Assembly: GCA_002731275.1 (NCBI GenBank)
Contig: PCBK01000178.1
Span: 1-35,902, forward strand
Length of the DNA: 35,902 nucleotides
Direction: 5' to 3'
From: Deltaproteobacteria bacterium
GTDB taxonomy: Bacteria; Myxococcota_C; UBA6777
The position numbers and the translations under genes are program-made. Numbering within the stretch: the stretch's first letter is position 1; each line of letters opens with the position of its first letter. Shown one piece after another: positions 30,013 through 35,902 of the stretch. The notes under the pieces are model-generated. The model saw nothing but the letters and a program-made list of their open reading frames with translations, ran no database searches and was not told the DNA's origin.

Positions 30013-31394
30013 GTCAGGTCATACGTCAACGCTGTGAGCATACGTCTGGCTTGTTGTTCATCGATGATATGTGTACAGACAAGTCGGGCGAGGAAGTCAC
30101 AATCCATGCGTCTGGCGAGGTCATGCCGCGCAGGGATGGAGAGTAGAGCCCTTGTGTCATCGATAAACCCGACAGTGTTGTAAATACTCGCGGTCTCCCA
30201 GATCATCTGGCGAAAGCGCTTCATGCCCTGATAACTGTCGTGAAACCACCACGCTGGACCAACATGTAGCGCCGGGTAGTGTCCGGCAAGTGGAGCGAGC
30301 TCACGTGAATAGGTGCTCTCATCGAGGGTAAAGAGCACGAGTTTGAAGCGGTGATCATTCCCGAAGGCGTTGAGGAGGGCGTGAAGACCGCGAGTGTAAT
30401 CCATGGGGAGTGGGATGTCCGAGCCTTTGTCAGGTCCAAATCGCCTGTATACGTCTTTGTTGTGGTTGCGAAAGGAGCCGGGATGGATCTGCATGGTCAT
30501 CCCATCTTCGACGCTCATCCTCGCCATCTCTATCAACATGTGCCCCGAAAAACGATGATTGTCTTCCTCGTTCGCTTCTCCTTTGAGTGCCCGTGTGAAG
30601 AGCGCAGAGACCTCCTGTTGGCTGAGCTGAGCGGTCATCACGGACTCGACGCCGTGATCGGTCGAGACAGCGCCTTGTTTGCGAAAAAAGTCTCGTCGCT
30701 CCTCAAGTGCCTGAAGAAACGTCGTATAGTCGTGGATATCGATCCCACTGAGTGAGGAGAGCGTTTCGACATTTTGCTTCCACTGCGGATGGTGGAGATT
30801 CAGTACGTCGTCTGGACGAAGACATGGCAGGATGCGACCATTCCACTCGGAGTCTTGAAGGGTTTGGTGATGGATAAGCGGATCCGTCGCTCCATTGGTC
30901 GTTGAGAGGACCTCTACATTGAACGAGTCAAACAACGCACGTGGGCGAAATGCTGGCGTTTGTAACGCCTCGTTGATCTGGTCGTAGAGCGCTTCGGCGT
31001 TGTCTTCAGACAGTCTCTCCTCAATACCAAACAACGTACTCAGCTCATAATCAAACCACGCACCGGAGGGTGTTCCGTCGAACAGATAATAGTGTTTGGC
31101 GAATTGTATCCACGCCTGCTTGCGATCTTGTTGGTATGGCGCATCATCTTTGGGCTGTACACCGAGGGATTCGAGGGAGACACCTTGTGAGTAGAGCAGG
31201 CGCAGCAGGTAATGGTCAGGGAGCAAGAGCAGCTCGGTGGGATCGGCAAAAGGTTGATTGTCCGCAAACCAACTCGCTTCCACATGTCCGTGTGGGCTGA
31301 GAATCGGTGTGTCTTTGATCTCTTCGTAGAGTGCTCGTGCGAGTTGTCGAATGTCGGGATGTGGGTCAAAAAAGCGATTGGGATGAAGAAGCAT
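29991..31394 (-). CDS. uxaC: Glucuronate isomerase UxaC
   Basis: 467 aa, normal length, amidohydrolase-like TIM barrel. It isomerises D-glucuronate to D-fructuronate (and galacturonate to tagaturonate) in the cytoplasm. The N-terminal SPHGHVEASWFADN (H35, H37) is the family metal-binding motif, and the C-terminal ARRMDCDFLARLVCTHII block also fits. AGAGGA lies just before the start ATG at 31394. Last gene of a GH31-SDR-uxaC operon (54 nt after the SDR gene). Paired with the SDR it would give D-mannonate; no mannonate dehydratase (uxuA) is in the window. Confidence 0.95.
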   Translation of the reverse strand: MLLHPNRFFDPHPDIRQLARALYEEIKDTPILSPHGHVEASWFADNQPFADPTELLLLPDHYLLRLLYSQGVSLESLGVQPKDDAPYQQDRKQAWIQFAKHYYLFDGTPSGAWFDYELSTLFGIEERLSEDNAEALYDQINEALQTPAFRPRALFDSFNVEVLSTTNGATDPLIHHQTLQDSEWNGRILPCLRPDDVLNLHHPQWKQNVETLSSLSGIDIHDYTTFLQALEERRDFFRKQGAVSTDHGVESVMTAQLSQQEVSALFTRALKGEANEEDNHRFSGHMLIEMARMSVEDGMTMQIHPGSFRNHNKDVYRRFGPDKGSDIPLPMDYTRGLHALLNAFGNDHRFKLVLFTLDESTYSRELAPLAGHYPALHVGPAWWFHDSYQGMKRFRQMIWETASIYNTVGFIDDTRALLSIPARHDLARRMDCDFLARLVCTHIIDEQQARRMLTALTYDLTKKVYQL

Positions 31395-31447
31395 AGGTTC
31401 CTCTGTGTTTTTGATGAAGGGTGTTTGTTGAGGTTGAGAGATAGGCT

Positions 31448-32278
31448 CTAGATCCCACCAAAGGCTGAGAATCCACCATCAACAGGGACGACGATCCCCG
31501 TGACAAAGGCTGACGCCGGTGAGAGCAACCACAGCAGGGTGCTGATCAGGTCTTTAGGGTCGCCCAATCGGCCCATCGGTGTGTGGTCGATGATACTTTG
31601 TCCGCGAGGGGTGTATCCATCGCCTTCTTCGTCGAGGAGCAAAAAGCGGTTTTGTTCCGTCAAGAAAAAGCCCGGTGCGATCGCGTTGACACGGATTGAA
31701 GCCGCATATTCTTGCGCCATGTGGACAGAGAGCCACTGTGTGAAGTTGGTCATTCCAGCCTTGGATGACGCGTACGCCGGGATCTTTGTCAGCGGCTTGA
31801 GCGCCGCCATCGAGGATATGTTGATAATATTTCCGCGTTTCTGTTCGGCCATCACACGTCCAAACACCTGACAGGGGAGGATTGTACCGAGCAGATTGAC
31901 AGATACGACAGATTGCAGGGCTTCTTGGGGGAGGTCGAAGAACGACTGGGTTGGACTGGTCGTGGCACCTTTCTGGTTGCCTCCTGCGGCGTTGATCAAC
32001 GTCGTGACCTGTCCCAGATCTTGTTGGATTTGTTCTGCGTTGTCTTCGAGTATGTCGCGTTGAACGACGTCACTCTTGTAAGCCCTCAGGCGTCCCTCTG
32101 GAGCCTCCTTGATCAGGTCTTCAGCGCGCTCAGGGCGACGTGTAAGGATCGCGACCTTGGCTCCTAATCCCAACAGCGCACGCACCATCTCCGAACCCAA
32201 TACACCTGCACCACCTGTAAACACGATCACTTCGTTTGTAAAATCGAATTGTTCTTGGAGCCATGTCTTGTCAAACAT
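31448..32278 (-). CDS. uxuB: SDR-family D-mannonate oxidoreductase (fructuronate reductase)
   Basis: 276-aa short-chain dehydrogenase. Nucleotide motif TGGAGVLG (21-28), NAAGG (96-100), and catalytic S156, Y169 and K173 (INISSM ... YASSKAG). Blocks GGNQKGATTSP, LTKIPAYASSKAGMTNFTQWLSVH and APGFFLTEQNR match the Bacillus YjmF/UxuB-type fructuronate reductases rather than the long-chain E. coli UxuB. It reduces D-fructuronate to D-mannonate with NAD(P)H. AGAGG sits 5 nt before the start. Its position next to uxaC supports the substrate call. Confidence 0.85.
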   Translation of the reverse strand: MFDKTWLQEQFDFTNEVIVFTGGAGVLGSEMVRALLGLGAKVAILTRRPERAEDLIKEAPEGRLRAYKSDVVQRDILEDNAEQIQQDLGQVTTLINAAGGNQKGATTSPTQSFFDLPQEALQSVVSVNLLGTILPCQVFGRVMAEQKRGNIINISSMAALKPLTKIPAYASSKAGMTNFTQWLSVHMAQEYAASIRVNAIAPGFFLTEQNRFLLLDEEGDGYTPRGQSIIDHTPMGRLGDPKDLISTLLWLLSPASAFVTGIVVPVDGGFSAFGGI

Positions 32279-32293
32279 CTCTACCTCTGTGTT

Positions 32294-34705
32294 TTATTGC
32301 CCCGAAGGGATCGGGGTATATGCGTGGATCATTCCATCTTCATCAAGGGTGACACGTGTGGCACCTCGTAGCTCGCGGTCTTCGCCTTGTGGGAAGATCC
32401 ACTCTAATTCTCGATAGGGCAGCACGTACCCACTTTGTGTCAGCTGTACATCGATTTGTATATGCTCTTTAGACGAAGACATCGAAAGTTGGAGTGTTGT
32501 GACCTCGCCATGTTTGTAACCTGTGGTGTTGCCATCGTCTTCGGTCAATGTGAACGTGTGTGTTCCTCCCTCGGGTGATGGGAAGGCTAGAATAGAGCGG
32601 CTCGTATCGTGTTGCGGCGAGACATATCTCATCTTCGGTCCCATCGGGATGAGGCCGTTCTCCCTGACAAAGGTCGGGAGCGAGGTGAGAGGGGCGTCAC
32701 AGTCGATGGTTTGGCCACCTTTGTACCATGTTCCTGTCTCAAAATGACACCACATCGAACCTTCCGGAAGGTAGACAGGGCGCCTTCGACATTGATCTTC
32801 CCAGATCGAAGCGATCAGCCAGTGGGAGCCCAATAAAAAGTCAAAGGAAGCATCATGGCACTCTTGATCTTCCGGGAACTCCAGTACGAGTGGTCTGATA
32901 ATAGGTAGACCACTTTGATGTGTTTCGACAAACAGGCTGTAAAGGTAGGGGAGCATTTGGTAGCGAAACTCCAGTGTCTCGCGGATGATGGGAAGGACTT
33001 CTGGGTACATCCAGGGTTCATTTACGGAGCCGTCGTCATGCCAGGAGTGGATGGTAAAGCGTGGATGAAAGATCCCATTTTGCACCCATCTGACGAAGAG
33101 CTCGGGAGAGGGCTTGTCACCAAAGAAGCCACCGACATCATGGCCGATGTTTGGCATCCCTGAGAGTCCTAGCCCCAATCCCATCGGGATGTTGTACTGG
33201 AGCGTGTGCCAATTACAATCGTTGTCGCCTGTCCATGTCTGCGCAAAGCGCTGTATACCAGGACAGCCCGAACGTGTGATGACAAAGGGGCGCTGTGTTG
33301 GGTGGGTCTCTTCGAGCGCTTCGAAGGAGGCCTGCGCCATAAGCAGTGTCTGGAGCGGACGTCCAGATCTTGAGATCGTTGTTTGTTCGCCAAAACCGTC
33401 AATCCGAGCTTCATCATCCCAGATCGTGAATTCGTTGTTGTCATTCCAGATCGAGTCGACACCGTAAGCGAGGAGGTGTGTCTTGAGCTGTTGTTTCCAC
33501 CACGCGAATGTCTCGGAATGGGTGAAGTCGAGATGTGCACCTTCACCGTCCCAGAAGGGATCGAGTTGGGGTGTGTCTTCTTCTGCGCACATCACAAAAC
33601 CGTCCATCTGTGAAACTTCCTGAAAACGGGGGTGAGTCGTGAGTAGACAGGGTTTGACGTTGGCGGAGAGCTTGATGTTGTGAGTGTGAAAGTCAGCGAC
33701 CATCTCTTCGGGAGTTGGGATGCGATCACGGTTCCAGTTGAACACATAACGCTTTCCATCGTCCTTCATGGTGTAACCGGAGGAGAGGTGGAACATATCA
33801 CAGGGGATCTGGTGTTGTTCGCAGAGTTGGGCAAATTGTTTGAGTTGCTCTTGTGCGTCTTCGGCGTCTGTGTATGTCATCGTCGAGCCGAGATAGCCGA
33901 GAGACCAGCGTGGGGGGAGGTGCATATACCCTGTGAGGCGGGCGATTTTTTGCACGACATCTTTGAGTGTCGGGCCAAAGAGGAAGTAGTAGTCGAGGTC
34001 ACCGTCTTCACACTCTACATATCTGTAGGGAGGAAGAAAGTTGTGGTGTTCGCTGCCCATATCGAATGTCGAGGTGGAGAGATTGTCGTAGAGCAGGGCG
34101 TATGCGCTTCCTGTCTCTGGCAAAAAAGTGATATAGCAGGGGAAGTGTTTGTAGAGGGGGTCACTATGTTCAGCGTTGTAGCGGGCTGCGTCGAGGTTGA
34201 GCATCCTCATCCGGCGTCCATGTTTGTTGAGAGGGCCGGATTTTTCGCCAAAACCGTAAAATTTCATGTCATAGGTGCGCTCCATATAATGATATACGTT
34301 GGGAGAGCGCAGATCGTATGCATAAGCTCGTTCGGGAAGATCTCTGGCGAGGAGCTGCCCTTGTTTGTCATGCCATGTGAGCCGTAGAGGTGCCAACTCG
34401 ACGTGTATGTCGAGCGCTTCAGTCTCGATGTGTAGAGACGCATTGTTTTTTGTCAGGGTGTATTGGGGGCATGAAAACGCGCTGGCGTCATCTCTTCTTC
34501 GTCCCTCTGTTGGGACGTTTCCGTCTATGTCTGTGAGCAACCATGTCCTATCATGTCGCGATGTCCCGTCGGGATGATGGTAGACACGTATGATATCGTC
34601 TTCAAGGACGGAGAGACCAAACACTTCTTGTTTGGTGCCTTGTAACGTGACGCGGTGTGCCTCTTGTGAATGGAGCGCGAAGGCCGGTGGCATGTACATT
34701 CGCAT
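32294..34705 (-). CDS. GH31 family glycoside hydrolase (alpha-glucosidase type)
   Basis: 803 aa, cytoplasmic (no signal peptide). The catalytic nucleophile is D422 in GVDSIWNDNNEF, the GH31 WxDMNE motif with Asn for Met; the acid/base is D494 in TRSGCPGIQRFAQTWTGDND. Domains: N-terminal beta sandwich (about 1-240), barrel (about 260-600), C-terminal beta domains. Retaining alpha-glucosidase or alpha-xylosidase activity is usual in GH31. It heads an operon with the SDR (15-nt gap) and uxaC, so a uronate-bearing alpha-glycoside may be the natural substrate. GAGGA is 9 nt before the ATG at 34705. Exact specificity is not predictable. Confidence 0.9.
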   Translation of the reverse strand: MRMYMPPAFALHSQEAHRVTLQGTKQEVFGLSVLEDDIIRVYHHPDGTSRHDRTWLLTDIDGNVPTEGRRRDDASAFSCPQYTLTKNNASLHIETEALDIHVELAPLRLTWHDKQGQLLARDLPERAYAYDLRSPNVYHYMERTYDMKFYGFGEKSGPLNKHGRRMRMLNLDAARYNAEHSDPLYKHFPCYITFLPETGSAYALLYDNLSTSTFDMGSEHHNFLPPYRYVECEDGDLDYYFLFGPTLKDVVQKIARLTGYMHLPPRWSLGYLGSTMTYTDAEDAQEQLKQFAQLCEQHQIPCDMFHLSSGYTMKDDGKRYVFNWNRDRIPTPEEMVADFHTHNIKLSANVKPCLLTTHPRFQEVSQMDGFVMCAEEDTPQLDPFWDGEGAHLDFTHSETFAWWKQQLKTHLLAYGVDSIWNDNNEFTIWDDEARIDGFGEQTTISRSGRPLQTLLMAQASFEALEETHPTQRPFVITRSGCPGIQRFAQTWTGDNDCNWHTLQYNIPMGLGLGLSGMPNIGHDVGGFFGDKPSPELFVRWVQNGIFHPRFTIHSWHDDGSVNEPWMYPEVLPIIRETLEFRYQMLPYLYSLFVETHQSGLPIIRPLVLEFPEDQECHDASFDFLLGSHWLIASIWEDQCRRRPVYLPEGSMWCHFETGTWYKGGQTIDCDAPLTSLPTFVRENGLIPMGPKMRYVSPQHDTSRSILAFPSPEGGTHTFTLTEDDGNTTGYKHGEVTTLQLSMSSSKEHIQIDVQLTQSGYVLPYRELEWIFPQGEDRELRGATRVTLDEDGMIHAYTPIPSGQ

Positions 34706-34832
34706 AGCTTGGATTCCTCACAGAATGGGGTAGAGATGGAAGCACAAAGATGTTGTTGTTGTGCCATATTGTGAGGGTGAGGACAACTGTTGTGGGAGGG
34801 GAAAAGTGGCGGAAGCTCTTTGCTGTAAGGGA

Positions 34833-35273
34833 CTAGAGGGCTTGCTGGATCCACTGCTTCATCATGGGGCCAGGCATCGCACCTGATTGTCTCGTGCTCT
34901 CCTGACCACCTTTAAACATGATCATTGTCGGGATACCCGTGATCCTGAATTGTGACGAGACGTGGGGTTCTTGGTCTGTATTGAGTTTGAGGATGAGCAG
35001 CTTTCCGTCGAACTCTTTGGCCATTTGTTCGAGGACTGGGGCGATCATACGACAGGGTCCACACCACGGCGCCCAAAAGTCGACGAGGACCGGGAGCGCG
35101 CTCTGTGAGATGATGTTGTAAAAGGCTTTTGTATCGACAGCGAGGGGAGCTGCTGTCTCTAATTGTTCATGACAGCGTCCACACTTGGGATGTTGTGTCC
35201 ACCGGTCGAGTTTGATGCGATTCATTTGTCCACAAGATGAACATGGCCACACGATGTTTTGATTTTGGCTCAT
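34833..35273 (-). CDS. trxC: Thioredoxin 2 (TrxC type with zinc ribbon)
   Basis: 146-aa cytosolic disulfide reductase. An N-terminal zinc ribbon (C11, C14, C31, C34) precedes a thioredoxin fold with active site WAPWCGPC (C71, C74) and the cis-Pro in GIPTMIMFKGG. The start at 35273 has AAGGAG 6 nt upstream; upstream ORF extension is spurious. TrxC proteins are linked to oxidative stress. Same strand as the GH31 operon but separated by 127 nt. Confidence 0.95.
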   Translation of the reverse strand: MSQNQNIVWPCSSCGQMNRIKLDRWTQHPKCGRCHEQLETAAPLAVDTKAFYNIISQSALPVLVDFWAPWCGPCRMIAPVLEQMAKEFDGKLLILKLNTDQEPHVSSQFRITGIPTMIMFKGGQESTRQSGAMPGPMMKQWIQQAL

Positions 35274-35352
35274 GGATGGCTCCTTGTATTGCGAGGTGAG
35301 TCGTGCAGAGGCACAATCCACCACTGTACTTATTGGTATGTCGACGTCATCC

Positions 35353-35378
35353 TACATCCAGGAAGATCCACGGATGTA
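35353..35378. promoter_or_regulatory. Inverted repeat upstream of trxC
   Basis: TACATCC (35353-35359) and GGATGTA (35372-35378) form a perfect 7-bp dyad with a 12-nt spacer, about 80-105 nt before the trxC start. The surrounding 35274-35509 holds no gene I can support; a short frame at 35338 lacks a ribosome-binding site. Confidence 0.35.
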
Positions 35379-35509
35379 TCGGAGAGTCAGCTCCCTTGTC
35401 GTGAGAGCTATCAAAAATATGACCATTGATTTGGAGACGTCAAATGGGGAAGGGGTGCACGTGCAGGGTGTTGATGTTCTTTTGTGATGAACAGTTTTTT
35501 GTGGTGGGT

Positions 35510-35731
35510 CTATTGTATGGTGACTCTTTGGGCTGCGGCGTTGTTGTTCTCATTGAACTCTGCGACTGAATTTGTGCTGTCTACAATGCAGCCGATGTAT
35601 CCCACTCCCAATTGATTTGGAATGAGGAGGCCTCCTGGTGGGCTAACACCTACACTTTCGCCAGGGTTCATGTTCCTGACCAAGCGAAAGCTCGCCAACT
35701 GTGTATCGCCTGTGGTGCTCGTGGCATCCTT
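35510..35731 (-). pseudogene. 3' remnant of a CARDB-domain protein gene
   Basis: About 74 codons are left, ending at TAG 35510-35512. The translation (SKDATSTTGDTQLASFRLV at its start, IVDSTNSVAEFNENNN near its end) matches the closing part of CARDB beta-sandwich domains, which occur in secreted multi-domain proteins. There is no plausible start codon with a ribosome-binding site; the frame runs back into the right end of a TnpB-type element and meets its stop at 35744-35746. I infer that the element inserted into the gene and that the 5' part lies beyond the window or is lost. Confidence 0.65.
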
Positions 35732-35732
35732 T

Positions 35733-35798
35733 GAGTAGTGAACTTACTCGCCCCTAAAGGAGCGAGCTTCCGAGGGCATCTGAGAATCAGAGCCTCGG
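35733..35798 (-). ncRNA. Candidate omegaRNA/reRNA scaffold at the right end
   Basis: Three consecutive hairpins overlap the tnpB 3' end and continue to the element boundary: CCGAGG-type (35798-35770), CTCGCTCC-TTTA-GGGGCGAG (35766-35747) and GAGTA-TACTC (35749-35733). In TnpB systems this region is transcribed as the guide scaffold and the flanking DNA beyond the right end becomes the guide. Here the guide would begin near 35731 and read into the CARDB remnant. The RNA role is inferred from family knowledge. Confidence 0.45.
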
Positions 35799-35902
35799 CT
35801 TCCTGTTTCAGCCACAAGACTTGCTTTGATGAACGGAATACTCTCGAGTTTCTCGAACATCATCACAGCGGTCTTCATGTCCACAGGCGTTTCGTAGGAT
35901 GG
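35744..35902 (-). CDS. tnpB: TnpB / OrfB transposon-associated RNA-guided nuclease, C-terminal end (partial)
   Basis: Only the last 52 codons are present; the 5' part is outside the window. The reading from 35902 gives ETPVDMKTAVMMFEKLESIP, then KASLVAETGSRG and a Ser/Arg-rich end, closely matching the closing ETPVD ... IPxxKASLVxETGS tail of IS1341-type TnpB proteins. It stops at TAA 35744-35746. TnpB proteins are RuvC nucleases guided by an RNA made from the element's right end. The catalytic residues cannot be checked here. Confidence 0.7.
   Translation of the reverse strand, partial: PSYETPVDMKTAVMMFEKLESIPFIKASLVAETGSRGSDSQMPSEARSFRGE

Larger units (their letters stand above)
35731..35902 (-). 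mobile_element. Right end of an IS200/IS605-type (IS1341-like) TnpB element, cut by window edge
   Basis: The element is recognised by the C-terminal coding end of tnpB (35744-35902) and by three hairpins typical of the right end: 35733-35749 (GAGTA/TACTC, 7-nt loop), 35747-35766 (8-bp stem, TAAA loop) and 35770-35798 (CCGAGG/CCTCGG enclosing TCTGA/TCAGA). The exact boundary is uncertain by a few bases; it lies near 35727-35735, abutting the CARDB remnant. Confidence 0.6.

Noticed and set aside
33680-34387. 235-codon plus-strand frame inside the GH31 gene
   Set aside because: It is antisense to the well-supported GH31 barrel; Val/Glu/His/Cys richness reflects the reverse complement of a coding strand.
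35272-35487. Short plus-strand frame opposite the trxC leader
   Set aside because: No ribosome-binding site before its ATG at 35338 and no recognisable domain; it sits in the trxC promoter region.

Overview
The window looks like chromosomal DNA, about half G+C, from a Gram-negative bacterium of the Myxococcota / former Deltaproteobacteria type. The grounds are a secreted Cys-rich protein ending in a MYXO-CTERM-like anchor, lipoproteins and envelope proteins with long Glu/Pro/Asp linkers, two proteins with paired Gly-rich membrane segments, TatA genes and an outer-membrane barrel. This taxonomic reading is an inference from protein style. I see no rRNA, tRNA or CRISPR array. Most genes are ordinary, tightly packed and have recognisable ribosome-binding sites.

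Layout. 1-4195: the bacterial RNA-repair pair hen1-pnkp (minus strand, 10-bp overlap), preceded by an envelope protein gene (4257-5267). 5374-8545: a leaderless penicillin-acylase-family enzyme divergent from a CpsB/YwqE-type PHP phosphatase, with three dyads between them. 8744-10792: aromatic amino acid catabolism (4-hydroxyphenylpyruvate dioxygenase, phenylalanine 4-hydroxylase). 10796-12258: two coupled CBS-domain genes and a lone GspE-N-terminal-like domain. 12361-16793: a ChaC-like cyclotransferase, the MYXO-CTERM-like protein and a 7TM-PAS histidine kinase. 16841-19620: two nearly identical tatA genes behind a barrel gene, then moeA. 19714-22309: an unrecognised repeat protein, a divergent CcmC-like membrane protein and a SirB/CbiX chelatase.

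22296-24706 (minus strand) is the most unusual part. It is a compact operon of a CBS-pair protein, a 51-codon small ORF overlapping both neighbours, a zinc-ribbon/membrane protein ending in two copies of a D-A-x-x-Q-P-x-Y-G-I-P repeat, and a radical SAM/SPASM enzyme. A perfect FNR-type palindrome (TTGAT-CTGG-ATCAA) lies upstream. I read this as a candidate, possibly undescribed, peptide- or lipoprotein-modification system. Similar FNR/FixK-like boxes, all with the same CTGG spacer, precede the HPPD gene, the CBS pair and a DksA-like gene, which suggests a local redox regulon.

25122-29979 holds a tail-anchored protein, the DksA/TraR-like factor, a hotdog thioesterase, a chlorophyllase-like lipoprotein hydrolase, a methyltransferase and a second paired-membrane-segment protein. 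29991-34705 is a sugar operon (GH31 glycosidase, SDR fructuronate reductase, glucuronate isomerase), preceded by a zinc-ribbon thioredoxin. At the right edge the 3' end of a TnpB-type (IS200/IS605) element, with its right-end hairpins, abuts the 3' remnant of a CARDB-domain gene that it appears to have interrupted.
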